Program-made: the position numbers and the translations under genes | Notes under the pieces: model-generated | The model's input: the letters and a program-made list of their open reading frames with translations, nothing else | What the model was told of the DNA's origin: nothing | Database searches by the model: none | DNA from: Umbelopsis ramanniana AG | Lineage: Eukaryota > Mucoromycota > Umbelopsidomycetes > Umbelopsidales > Umbelopsidaceae | Assembly: GCF_025399195.1 (NCBI RefSeq) | Contig: NW_026252099.1 | Span: 62,001-126,000 of the forward strand | Length of the DNA: 64,000 nt | Reading direction: 5' to 3' | Shown: in pieces, positions 11,952 to 23,120 of the stretch | Layout: the number at the start of each line of letters is the position of its first letter | Position numbering within the stretch: the first letter of the stretch is position 1

Positions 11952-13160
11952 ATGAGTCGATACCCAACTTCAAACGATAATAATACACAGTCAAAGGACC
12001 CATATGCTCGACCAAATAAGCCTTCGAGAATAGCTGTTAACCAGCCAAATCCCACTGATCCTTACAGAGCTACCAGGAAGCCTCAAGATTCTGGTAATGA
12101 CATTCTCGCCCAAGGTGGCATTCAAAATTTCCCCATTTTTTCCACTCCATTTAACTTTTATACTTTAGGTCTCGGGCATAACTCAAATATATATGAAGCT
12201 GATAACGAACCCTTAAATAGCTCTCAGTCTGACATCCAGCTGCAGCATCGTATCGTCGATGTACGATCCAACTCTTACCTTCCATATTCCCACCGACGAG
12301 ACCCAGGGTTCAATCCAGCTCGATCTCATGAGCCTTTGTACATAGAAGAAGATATGAGCAGCATTTCTAATCCTGATAAGGACGGTCGGTCAGCAACATT
12401 ACTTCAAGAAGAGCTACCGCTCGATGCATTTGATTCATACTCGGAAATGCAATCGCCTCGGTCAAAATCTGCTGTCGTCTTTCCAACATCAGGTGAGCTT
12501 CCGCCAAGAAGTAAGAAAAGAAAACTTCCAAAATCCTGCTGCGGCATTTCTTTCTGGATATGTATTCCCTTTTGGATAGCCTTCGTTGTCGTAGTTGCTA
12601 TCATATGGTATTTCTGTTGGCCACGTACACCTACCTTGTCATTTGGAGACGCTGCTGTAAAGGATGGGCCAGTATGGGGACCAGATACAAATCCGTCTCT
12701 TCAATCCGATTGGTATGTCAATATAACCATTGACAACTCAGCGAACTGGATACCCACCCGCATAAACAACATTGCTTTCAGCGTACTCGATACCAATACC
12801 CAGCAATTTGTTGGTCACGGCAATACTAACGCTTTCACCATCCCGGGTCGCAGCATCCAGACCCTTAATGTAACGGTCTACATCAATTATACTGCTTCTT
12901 CGACTTCGGACCAAACCTTTATAGATCTATATAGTGCATGCGGCCCACAGAAAGTCGGTGATTCGCCACCTTTGAGTATTGACTTCCAGGTTAGTAACAT
13001 AATGAAACATGCGGGAAATGTGGCCAGATGATTGCAGCGATTTTTTAACTTGCCCTTCTTCATCACTAAATAGGCCATCTTTGACATTTGGGGGATCGTT
13101 TGGCATCCTGTCGCGATGGTTTCCCCGGGACCAGATGGTTTCAATTGCCCGCTTAGCTAG
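11952..13160 (+). CDS. Single-pass membrane protein with LEA_2/NDR1-like extracytoplasmic domain
   Basis: The ATG at 11952 is preferred over reading in from 11877, since upstream codons look like leader sequence. Exons: 11952-12093, 12169-12989 and 13074-13160 if the 75-nt, stop-free segment 12094-12168 (GTAATG...TTTAG) is an intron; about 349 residues. Residues up to about 175 are polar and disordered; then PKSCC precedes one strong transmembrane segment (FWICIPFWIAFVVVVAIIWY). The C-terminal part has beta-strand-like LEA_2 features (WYVNITIDNSANWIPTRINNIA, with several N-x-S/T sites) and ends in a Cys/Pro segment encoded by the last exon. Similar architecture occurs in fungal and plant LEA_2 proteins; the function is not known. 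Confidence 0.7.
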
Positions 13161-13447
13161 TGCGCTGGCTATGCTGCATATTGAACTTTTTCCCTGACAT
13201 TATCATCGACTTTGCTTTGTTTTGTTTTGCACTTCCTAGACACATTCATTTTCTTGTTTTCACTTGCCCAAGCATCCATCACACTCCCTTCTCGATTCGA
13301 AATTGTACAGTTGCACTTTTATAGCAACCTCCATAAACCTGTGCCGTCAAAATAAACCCACTCCAGACTCTTATACAGTCCATTTCTTTGGTAACTGTAT
13401 TTTATTACGATTAAATAGATTGCGTGTACTGTCAAAGGAATGTGAAA

Positions 13448-14441
13448 TTATTGCGGATGAATACTAAAGTTTTGATTTTTGTTATTTTGTTGAGGGCCAG
13501 GGGAGTGGGCCTCCGCTTGGGCTCGCTTTTCCCATTCGCCGTAAATAGGTTCGAACCCAAACGCGCGCCTAGATATGGCGCTAGGAACTTTACTGCTTAA
13601 AACTTCTTTACTCTTTGCGTCCTTTTCGAGACGCTGAGCTGTTACTAAAATAGTCGAATGTCTTCTTCGCAATGGTCGCTTGGTTGCCAAGGAAAAGTCC
13701 GGTGGTATAACAGTGGGTGACTTTGCAGACGTGGTTTCTGAAAGCGAGCCTCTTAAGTAAGGTGATAGCCGATGTTGAGGCCGTAGTGGCGTAGAAAATG
13801 ATGAGGACTTTGGCAATATATGATGATCAGTAGAGACGCGTAGATCTCGTACTTGTCGCCTTTGTAATAAAGATTTTGTCGCCAATTGGTCCATTCCGTC
13901 TACTTCTTCTGGCTCTGATGTCATAACATCAGAGCCTATAGTATTCTGCTGAGAAAATGAACTCCTCGGTTCACTCAAGTCTGTCTCAGTATTACTTGTT
14001 GGATCATCTGGTATAGTTTTGGGGTTATCCACAAAATTTGTTTTAGGTTGACCGCATTGACAGGTGGGGTTTGGTGTACTTGATGCGGGGCTGTCGTCCT
14101 GGGCCTTTGTTTCAGAATTTACTTGCAAAGTATTCTTTTTTGGGCTCACATGAAATTGATTAAATAAGAAAATTACAAATATAGCTGAAGCTAATGAACC
14201 GCTTAGCAATAGATTGAAGGAATGGAAAGCATCTTTTAAAGAGGTGATGAAGTCAGGAAAGAGAGCATTACCATAAATGGTGCTGGAGCTGGTTATGTTA
14301 AGTACACTTACATGCGCAAGATATGACTAGTACTGCAATCAGTATAACGCTAACTTGAGTAGCTTGAGACATTGTACTCCACATAAAGTGGAACAATGGC
14401 CAACGTTGTTCACGATCAGGGATCAGTGGATCGCAGTACAT
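13448..14441 (-). CDS. Unknown two-transmembrane protein with long disordered tail
   Basis: Two exons (14312-14441 and 13448-14232) join in phase with GTAAGT/AAAAG borders to give about 304 residues. The N-terminus carries a short motif, DPLIPDREQRWPLFHF. Two hydrophobic segments follow: one around VSVILIAVLVISCAYAF, across the splice junction, and a second around SGSLASAIFVIFLF. The remaining 200 or so residues are Ser/Thr/Pro-rich and basic, with no recognised domain. I do not recognise the family. The start is the first ATG in the upstream exon; an additional upstream exon is possible. It is convergent with the LEA_2-like gene. Confidence 0.6.
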
Positions 14442-15318
14442 CTTCAGCACACCACCACATTCGGTGATGCCTCGACAGTCACAGGAACATATCACGTGAT
14501 ATTCCGCCTTTAAATTTTTTTGCTTTCCATCGCGTTGTTGTTGTTATTCATTGTTTCCCTAAGGTAAGCCGTTTATTTCGACCCACAAGTGACAAGTTGA
14601 CAAGTGAGAGAGGAGGACGTATGTCATTGATGTGATGATTATCCTGGTAACCTGAATAAGCCCTCAACCGACATGGACCGCAAAAGATGGTCGTAGACTC
14701 TCTTGGTCCTTGCATCTGGGTTGCAGGAATGAGGAACCTTTAGGCGAACGTCTGATCTCGGTCTTCGGCCTCACTTAAACTCATGTCAGACCATTTAGTC
14801 AATGTGAATCCAAACTAATCACCTCCACTGTACATATTAGGATACAATTTGTATACATATGAACCAAATCTAGGTATGTAGCCACTCAGTTTTAAACATG
14901 TAATCAAATGGCAAGCGAGAAACAACATTCGCGAAGATGTTAAATACTCGGCTGGTAGACTTCCGCAAGAAGTCCGTGATTCAACCAAAATTCTCTAAGA
15001 AGCACTGAGCGTATCTCGCTTGCTATAGCATTATAATGTAAATACGAGTTACGATTGTATCGTTTACTTACCAATCTTTACCTCTTACCAGATTATTGAA
15101 TGGGATATAGTTAGTATCATCTTCATGATAGACATTCGTTAAATGGAACATTAATAAAAATGACATGAGAACAATAGTTTGAAAATCCCATATTTGCATT
15201 GCTGGCGAATATCCAAAAAAAATTCAAAATCAGCCTACAATTTTTTTTTTTGAAAAAGTCATTAACAGGCACATCTGAGACGCCGCTTTCCTTGTTTTTT
15301 GAACAGCAATTTATTGAA
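14442..15318. other. Intergenic, divergent side of unknown gene and MetAP1
   Basis: Nearly 0.9 kb with no plausible coding exon. A more GC-balanced stretch at about 14620-14800 contains a TGATGA word, a GTCTGA word and local inverted repeats, discussed as a weak ncRNA candidate. A T-rich tract (15240-15251) lies upstream of the MetAP1 ATG. Confidence 0.4.
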
Positions 15319-17001
15319 ATGCCCACCGCTCTCTGTCAAGCGCCTAACTGCGAAAACTCTGCTAAGCTTGAGTGTCCAACATGTGTAAAGCAAACAATTT
15401 CTGGTTCAACGTTCTGCTCACAAGATTGCTTTAAGAAGAGTTGGGTAAGATCTAGCCAGACCTAGTAAATCTTGTCATTGACAGTTTTCGAACGATTTCA
15501 TTAATTATTTTCGTTTGCACAAAAAGGGTGCCCACAAAGCGCTTCATAAGCGACCAGAAGGTATAATTGATTCTTAGTGAAGGAACAACGTGTATCTCGG
15601 CTCAACAAATAACAATTTTGATTTCCTTAGGCGCCACATACGATCCCTTCCCCAACTTCAAATACACTGGCCCTTTGCGTCCGGTGTATCCTCTGACACC
15701 TACCAGATCAGTACCTGAACATATTCCCAGACCCGATCATGCTAAAGATGGTATGCATATGCTTTCGCTTAACACGATACCATCTATAAATCCTAATTCT
15801 ATCTTTATAGGTACTCCCATTGCAGAACTCGCAGAGCGTGGCGAGACCAACATCAGAGTTTTGAATGCAGAGGAAATTGAAGCAATGAGAAAAGTTTGCA
15901 AGGTAATACAGGAACCTGATGATAGTATAGCGTCACGCTTGTAGTTAACATTCTCTTTGTTAAGATCACCAAAGAAGTCTTGGAAATCGGTGCCGCAGCA
16001 ATCCGACCGGGCGTAACCACAGAAGAAATAGGTAAGTAATTTTGTATGCACCATTCAAAGGCGATGTCTGACCATATTAATAACTTATTCTGTTCATGCT
16101 TCAAGATGCTATCGTTCACCAAGCAACCATTGAGAGAAATGCTTACCCTAGTCCTTTGAATTATTGGAATTATCCCAAAGCTTGCTGTACTTCCGTTAAC
16201 GAAGTTATTTGCCATGGTACGTTATCATGTTGATTTCATACATTCGTATCCAATATATTTATGCACACCATTGTCAACAGGAATTCCCGATCAGCGACCT
16301 TTGCAGGAGGGTGACATTATAAATCTTGATGTCTCTTGTTATTTTGAAGGTTTTCACGGAGATACGAATGCGACATACTGTGTTGGAACGGTTGATGAAG
16401 CTGGCAAAAAGCTGATAGACGCTGCTAGAGAGTGCCTTGAAGTAGCAATCGCAGAAGGTATGTTACGGTACAAATGCAAACAACAAGTGGCGGTTCAAGC
16501 TAATAACAAGATCCTTCAGCCAAACCTGGTGTTCCTTATCGAAGATTTGGGCGACTGATCGAAGAGCATGCCACAAAAATGGGCTTTTCCACAGTGCGCG
16601 CTTTCTGTGGACATGGCATTCATGAACTATTCCATTGTGCTCCTACTGTCCCATTTTATGCCAGTAAGACTTTTATATGCTAATTTTGTGTATTTTATGG
16701 TGTATACTAATCTGTAAAATTCCAGACAATAAGGCTATTGGTGTTTTGAAGCCCGGCCATTGTTTCACCATTGAGCCCATGATTTGCGAGGGCACACACA
16801 AAGAAGTTCTGTGGTTAGTATATCTTTTATCGCAAATTCGCATCCACTGCCCTCTAATGAAAAGGTTTATTAAATATAAATTTTATTTTATTTTGTATCA
16901 GGCCTGATCAATGGACAGCAACAACAACCGACGGGAAGCGATCGGCTCAGTTTGAGCACACACTGCTCGTTACTGAGACTGGAATTGAGATTTTGACATA
17001 A
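15319..17001 (+). CDS. MAP1: Methionine aminopeptidase 1
   Basis: Removes initiator methionine co-translationally at the ribosome. Ten exons: 15319-15444, 15527-15560, 15631-15750, 15811-15902, 15965-16031, 16106-16216, 16281-16457, 16520-16663, 16726-16813 and 16902-17001; all phases agree and give 352 residues. The N-terminal MYND-type zinc finger of type I enzymes is present (C-x-x-x-x-C ... CPTC ... CSQDC). The peptidase core has NEVICHG, the two metal-ligand Asp ([13 protein letters not shown]), the ligand His in [10 protein letters not shown], and ligand Glu residues in [10 protein letters not shown] and FEHTLLVTE. All metal ligands are intact. This is the cytosolic ribosome-associated form rather than MetAP2, which lacks the zinc finger. 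Confidence 0.95.
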
Positions 17002-17447
17002 TCCTAACAAATTGCGTATTGGGTTTCTCTACCCAATATTTTTATATAAAGTAATCCATCGCATCATCTGCTTTTATTCAATCTATAATGTTCTTCACAA
17101 TGGAATTATTTAGCTTATGCAAAACATCGACACTGATAGAATCTTTCAAACGGCAAGTTTGAATGGTCGCAAATGCTGCGAAGCGTCGCTTATTAAACCC
17201 TTTGAGCGTCTGCAAAAGGTGGTAGAGATGACAATCATGATAAGGAACGTTGAAGAAGTGACAGATACATAAAGCGTTGAGTTAGATATTTCTCGAAGTT
17301 GTGTCGCGTGGTCGAAAAATTGCTAATGTACTTGCCAAACTCTTTTTCAGGCGTAGACATGTGATCGTAGACACCGCAAAGAAGCTTTGGCTGCTGTAAA
17401 AACCCCGTCAATCCACTTACCCTTCCATCCCACCACCACTCTGCAAA
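17002..17447. other. Intergenic
   Basis: Spacer between tandem plus-strand genes. Short ORFs only; no RNA gene recognised. A Pro/Cys-rich pyrimidine stretch (about 17396-17440) just upstream of the next ATG is likely its leader. Confidence 0.4.
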
Positions 17448-17900
17448 ATGGCCACGTACGTAACCGCAAATATGCAGCAACGTGATCAATTATATACTAA
17501 TACTTAAAGCTTCTGTTCAGCGAACCACCAAAGGACACTCCATTCAAGCCGTCAGAACTTGCAGCTTTCGACGGTACGGACTCATCTAAGCCAATTTACG
17601 TTGCAATCAAGGGCATTGTCTACGATGTGACAAAGAAACCCGAGATGTATGGAGCTGGAAGTGGCTACAACTGCTTTGCTGGAAAGGACGCTTCAAAGGT
17701 AGGTTTATACGCTAAGTGTGGAAGTTCAGTGAATGGGTGTTGACGTCAATATGCAGGCTCTAGGCAAGTCCTCCCTTAGCCCTGAAGACTGCGTTGCCGA
17801 CTACAGCAGTTTGGACGAAAAGGAGATGGAAACTCTTAACGGCTGGGTAAAATTTTTCCAGCAAAGATACAATATCGTTGGCAAAGTTGTGGACGAGTAG
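17448..17900 (+). CDS. DAP1: Dap1/MAPR-type cytochrome b5-like heme-binding protein
   Basis: Three exons: a 12-nt first exon (17448-17459), 17510-17698 and 17757-17900; 114 residues. The cytochrome b5-like MAPR fold is clear: PPKDTPFKPSELAAFDG, IYVAIKGIVYDVT, MYGAGSGYNCFAGKDAS, a tail with ADYSSLDEKEMETLNGW, ending VGKVVDE. The conserved Tyr used as axial heme ligand in MAPR proteins is present (YGAGSGYN). Family members bind heme and support cytochrome P450 enzymes such as Erg11 in sterol synthesis. No N-terminal membrane segment is visible, so this is a short soluble version. The exact first exon is inferred from splice phase. Confidence 0.85.
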
Positions 17901-18087
17901 TTGAAGCTGAAAGATGTGTGCCATTTAGCATGCCCTAAACTCACTTTTAGTAGAGGGTAGTTTACAGTACTTATGTATATAAACAAGAAATAGCAATAAA
18001 TAGCTCTCAAAGTATTTTAAACGAGTATGTACATTGCGTTAGCAAGAGAGGGAAGGAGTCATTAAGTTTCGAGAGCAGAAATCTAAG

Positions 18088-20381
18088 CTAAGCGGGAACC
18101 GTGACATACTCGCGTTCCTGAATCAGTCGACTAACAATTCCTTTGCGGATACCGGCCTTCCTTTGTCGATACATGCGGGTACACTTCACCCATATGAAAA
18201 GGCTGACAAAGATTAAAATGATGACACCAGCGACTGCTGACGTTTGTATCAGACCAGTGAACTCTCCATTGGACTGTTTAAAAAAAAAAAAAGAGATATT
18301 AATGGTCTGGATGTAGTCGGTTACCATCCAATTTACTCATACTTACTCCGTTAGTCCACCAACAAGTCGAATTTTTGCCCACCACCCAGCAGTCCTGACC
18401 ACCGGCATTGTTAAGATCGATCCAGACGAATTGATCAGCCGTACTCTGTATTGTCGCGGTTGCTACACTGCGAGTGGCATTTTGTACAATCATAAACAAC
18501 ATGTGGTTTTGCTGAGCGGTTCGAGGAGCCTCAAATTTGAATTTATCAGGGCAAGATGATGCCGCGCGATCGTATGAGTAATAATCACTTGTCAAAGCCC
18601 ACTAAAAAACTCACAAGTTAGCTCATGTAGTATAAAGAAGGTTTATGGTAGAAAGTACCTACAACATCTGGGTCTTGTACACTTCGACACGCCACTTTAT
18701 AGAGTGCGGCACAATCAGCAGCCTTCCACCGGCCGTTAGAAACTTGAACAGATGCACATAGCAAATTGGAGCCATTTCTTAAGCTACCCATAAGATATGG
18801 TGGCTGCCCAACATCCCAAGACCAGATAGTTGACAATATTGGATTTCCTATACTTGAGCTGGCATTCAAAGCAACAGGGTAGGAATTGGCTGCGTAACTT
18901 GAGGCAGTAAAGTATGGAGAGTAACCACATGCGCTCTTAAAGTACGATCTTGAATTAGTGATTATTTCCCACTACCCATTGTTTTCTATGACATGGCATC
19001 TACTTACCGCATTGTTCGCGCTTTGATAACTGAAGGGATTGCCTTGATCAACCATATAGGCCCAAGACCAAGACACGGCGTTCCCTCCAGGTGGAATGCC
19101 TCCAACGAGATCAGTGGTCTCATTTCCGCTTGGAATCATATAATTGTTACTACCTGGAACCGAGCAATTGGTCCAACCAGTAGCTTCCATAGATGTAACA
19201 TTGACTACATTCATCGAACCACCTCCTAAATCCACTTCGTTGAAAATTAACTGTGCATCGTCAGTAGTATTATAGTTGGTGTTGGTAGGTAGGTTATTGT
19301 TTCCAAATCCAACCAACAGCTGGAATCGGTTTTCAATGAGGTAGGACCACGGCGGCCATCCGGTCTGGGTTGTGAGCGTTTGCGTATTTGGATTGTCTTC
19401 AGTAGTGAAATATGGCATTCCCGTAGTATTAAAGGAAACCGTTAAATTAGCTCTATCCTGGGTCAGATTTGGTGGTTTGTATATTTTGGAAGTACTGGCA
19501 AGCGACTGTCCAACGGAGGACTGGATTGTTTGTTGCAGGCTAAGCGATTGATTGGCTGACATGGAGTCTAGCCATGTGGAGTTGGTGTTGACTGACTGAA
19601 TATTGTTGTTGGTGGTGACATTGAGGTTGTTTAGATTGAGAATAAGAATATATACATCGGTATTCTCTGGATTTCTTATCGGTTCAATGCTGCCTAAATA
19701 CCCATCTAGAGCTTGCATAAAGTGGCGAAATGTAATCCAGGGGGTACAAGTATAGGAGGATATCACTACATCTTCTCTAGAGAAGACTGCTTCTCTAAAA
19801 TTTAAGTCTTTGGCAATTAAAGGTCGATAAGAGGTAGTCGACTGTGTGGCATTGGAGGATGTGGTGGAGATAGTCGGTAATGGTCGTGTAACCGTACGGT
19901 TAGGCGAATTCAGCCCACCGAGTAGGTTAGGGTTTAATAGCATACGTTGAGTGGAGGTAGTATCTGGAATAATTTCAGGGCATAGTTGCCAATTCCCAAG
20001 GTCACTTCGCCAGTAAAGGTCCAACACCAGTCTCCGGTATCCTGAGCCCATTACCGAGCTAAGGCCCTGCAGCTTGGAATCCGTGTAGTTATTGCCGAAG
20101 AAGCTTGATGAAAGGCTTATGGCCGGCCATTGAATGCGATTGATACTGACGTTGATGGCCAAATCTCTCTGAGACCTCAGTGCCGATACTATATTTTGTT
20201 TTGTAAATATTTCACCTTCATTCGTAGTGGCATCATATGCCAACGATTGGGTGAGGCTGTCTCGAGAAATCCTGTCATTGGCTGCTGCCATTGCTTTTGG
20301 CAAATGAAATAGGACGAAAGTAAGGTAACATATGAAATATGCACAAAAGCTTTTGTTCGAATGTCGGTTCGATGGAGGCAT
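18088..20381 (-). CDS. MTC6: Mtc6-like lumenal/secreted-domain membrane glycoprotein
   Basis: Four exons in phase 0: 19008-20381, 18663-18935, 18347-18601 and 18088-18273; 695 residues. The ATG at 20381 is followed by a signal peptide (FCAYFICYLTFVLFHLPKA). The body has many N-x-S/T sites and family-like blocks: RDLAINVSINRIQWP, GYRRLVLDLYW, WQLCPE, YTCTPWITFRHF, then near the C-terminus a C-type-lectin-like stretch (WSWDVGQPP, GRWKAADC, YKVACR). One transmembrane helix (AVAGVIILIFVSLFIWV) precedes a basic cytosolic tail. This matches the yeast Mtc6 (maintenance of telomere capping 6) family as I remember it. The biochemical function is unknown, and the telomere name comes from genetics only. 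Confidence 0.75.
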
Positions 20382-21355
20382 GTTGCCCCAGTAAGCAATG
20401 CGTTCACAGTACTTTGGAGGCAAAATGTCAAAGCTGAGGAATATCTTGGACTGTAAGTTAGAGTGTTGGAATGTTGGCGGAATATTTATTTTACCGGCTG
20501 TAGCCAATTAAACGATGAGTGCCTCACATCGCATTGAATTCAATAGTTTAAACCCATCATTTGCAGGATTCCATCAATTCTTATAGGTGTGTATTCTCTT
20601 CATAGGATGCCTAACCAATTCTTCCCATATCACAGACAACTACCTGGTATATCTCTATCTGTACGGCCATATCAACGTCTTATTAACAGTTTTTGACTAG
20701 AATTATATCACACGTGAACGCAAAGGAAATTTTATCAAAGCAAATGGAATGCATATACCTTTCAAATAGGCGATTATATTTTAAAAGTATGCATGGTGCT
20801 CTTCTTCCATTGATGATCTTGATGAAGAAATGTAATACCGCTCCAGCATCTGACTTCATCTTTTCCTTGGTCCTTTCAATCATCTAATTGACGATAAACT
20901 AGCCAGCCCAACATGCCATTTTATAAGCAATTTTGAACATCTGTCATGTTCATCTTCATTCATATACAATAACAACATCAGACTCCAATAATCTCGCGAA
21001 AAAAATAATCACAAGTCGTTTTCGATTCAATTCAAACGGTATATCTCAAGTTGAATGTTTCCGGCTATTTTCTGCAACACATCAGAAAGGTGGCAATTTC
21101 TACCACTATTTTTGAAGATATGGTTCTAACTGGTTTTGGAGTGAAAACTATTAAGAGCCTATCTCATGGAGCTTTTCGCTTATTAAAAAGCTTTGGCATC
21201 CTTTTTCAAGAAAAGGAAAATGCTTAAATTTGTGTCCACGCATTTTGAGATTTGGCCGAAATATTCACGTGACTTTTCTCTCACCGCCAAGCCACGCAGA
21301 CTCGCATTATCTTCGAAATTGTAGCTGGTCTACTAACAGTTCTTTCTTTTAAAAA
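20382..21355. other. Divergent promoter region of MTC6-like gene and RPS23
   Basis: Almost 1 kb without a supported gene; ORFs are short and AT-rich. It contains the promoter of the highly expressed ribosomal protein gene on the right side, with a pyrimidine-rich stretch just before the ATG. No known ribosomal-protein box was identified with confidence. Confidence 0.4.
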
Positions 21356-22218
21356 ATGGGTATGTAGCCATGCATAACAAAGAATCTGAATAATGCTCAT
21401 GTCTATTGGATGCTCAACAAGATGGATGGATGGATGGATGGATATGCCTGAAGATAATGAAATTGCGAGAAGAGCATCAGCGATCATTTCGAACAATTGA
21501 CAATGTTTCATTCCAAATCGAAATGTCAACGTCTCGGTCATTGAACAACTTCAACACTTTCTGCACCTACCTATCACAACAGTTCAACTATTTACTGTCG
21601 ACATTTTGCCTCAACTTCATTGTCCTCCTCACATCCAATAGACAGAGTGTTTAACTAAAAGATCTTTTGTCAACCTTTGTTTGCCGTTCACGACTAATGA
21701 CAGACTTTTGTGCATTGTAGGTAAAGGAAAGCCTAGTGGTCTTAACGCCGCACGTAAGTTGCGCACCCATCGTCGTGAAAACCGTTGGGCCGACAAGCAA
21801 TTCAAGAAGAGACTCTTGGGTACTGCCTTCAAGTCTTCTCCTTTCGGTGGATCCTCCCACGCTAAGGGTATTGTTCTCGAAAAGATGTAAGTTGGCGCTG
21901 ACGTTCATACCAAAAAAACATAGACGCAATTCTGATGTATCAATCTACAGTGGTGTCGAAGCCAAGCAGCCTAACTCTGCCATTCGTAAGTGTGTCCGTG
22001 TCCAACTTATCAAGAACGGCAAGAAGGTTACCGCTTTCGTCCCCAATGATGGTTGTTTGAACTACGTCGATGAAAACGACGAAGTTTTGATTGCTGGTTT
22101 CGGTCGTAAGGGTCGCGCTATTGGTGATATTCCTGGTGTCCGTTTCAAGATTGTCAAGGTTTCCGGTGTTTCCCTCCTCGCTCTCTACAAGGAGAAGAAG
22201 GAGAAGCCTAGATCTTAA
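21356..22218 (+). CDS. RPS23: 40S ribosomal protein uS12 (Rps23)
   Basis: Decoding-centre protein of the small ribosomal subunit. Three exons: a 4-nt coding exon (21356-21359, ATGG), 21721-21886 and 21951-22218; 145 residues. The joined protein starts [15 protein letters not shown] and carries the near-invariant blocks [29 protein letters not shown] and FVPNDGC, with the conserved Pro of the PNDG loop that is hydroxylated in eukaryotes. Codon usage is strongly biased to C-ending and AAG codons, as expected for high expression. The first intron (361 nt) is the longest in the gene, directly follows the start codon and contains a GATG microsatellite. Confidence 0.97.
21421..21443. repeat. (GATG)n microsatellite in RPS23 intron 1
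   Basis: Five tandem GATG units plus a partial unit directly visible in the first intron of the ribosomal protein gene. Confidence 0.9.
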
Positions 22219-22353
22219 ATTTGTACCTCTACCATTCTGTCTGTTTTTCTTTGTCAGACCACAATAAAAATAAAATTAGCAGCACAACTCATCAAATATC
22301 TTGTCCGTGGTTTATTTTCTTTCGTGTCACAGCCCTTCTCTTTCTAGTATACC

Positions 22354-22955
22354 ATGTTTGCCGTCCTCCGCCAACGAATCATTTCTACCAAACAAGGTAA
22401 AGCTTTCACTAATAAGACAAGGAAACAAAAACGAGACTGACAGTGGTTTCATGCCATCTAGTACGCAGCTTTAGCTCTACCGGAAGAAGTAAGTAAACAC
22501 GCCACTCATAAAGCAAAACGTCAGAAACGGCAGCTCAAAGAAGATCTGACTCAAATACTCATCACCTTTAGGCAACTTACGATTCATCTTTCTCGTACAT
22601 GACCAGACCGACAAAGATGCTCTGAGCCGCAGAATGGCTGTTAGACAAAAGCATTTAGAAATTGCTTTGCCGGACAAGCGATCTGGTTATATTGTGACAG
22701 GTGGAGCCATTCTGGATTCTCACGACGTAAGTCCTACGAATCAAGAACAAGCATGTACTCTAGCAAGAATACTAACTCACAAACTTCCGTCGCAAGTCAA
22801 AGAACATGATTGGTAGCTCTATGGTGATAGAAGGCAATAGTGAGAAGGAAGTTTGGGATCGTCTCCAAAGCGATATCTATTGCACTGGTAATGTCTGGGA
22901 CATGAGAACAGCTCAACTGATCCCTATAGTTGATGGCTTCAAAGATCTTAAATAA
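22354..22955 (+). CDS. YciI/YCII-family protein, probably mitochondrial
   Basis: Four exons: 22354-22396, 22462-22488, 22572-22726 and 22797-22955; 127 residues. The first 30 residues are basic and Ser/Arg-rich (MFAVLRQRIIST ... RSFSSTGRS), a plausible mitochondrial targeting sequence with an R-x-x-S/S-T cleavage-type context. The rest matches the YciI (DUF YCII) fold: FLVHDQTDKDALSRR, RQKHLE, SGYIVTGGAIL, GSSMVIEG, and the end with DIYCTGNVWD. The conserved His of the family is in VHDQTD or RQKHLE. The biochemical role of stand-alone YciI proteins is poorly defined. It lies 135 bp downstream of RPS23 on the same strand. Confidence 0.8.
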
Positions 22956-23120
22956 AGCTTAGTAACTGTACGTGTATATCGTACATTATGGTTAGCAACA
23001 ATAAATCGAGTATTACCAAATGGCTGTACTTCCATCGCATGCAAGTGACTGCTCAAAGTAAAGTGAAGGGTAGGCAATGTCCGTCCACAATTCGCTCATA
23101 CTTTGCTCGTTGTTCCATCA

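Noticed and set aside
13540-13562. GGTTCGAACCC, a perfect tRNA box B-like word
   Set aside because: It lies in the coding exon of the two-TM protein, no box A lies at tRNA distance on either strand, and no cloverleaf can be drawn.
14690-14770. Words resembling 5S rRNA (GTCTGATCTCGG on plus, TCTACGACCAT on minus)
   Set aside because: They are on opposite strands and the rest of the 5S sequence is absent, so this is coincidental similarity.
17741-17748. Perfect CRE TGACGTCA (also at 44340-44347) as possible Atf1 sites
   Set aside because: Both lie inside introns of unrelated genes, and about one or two chance occurrences are expected in 64 kb.
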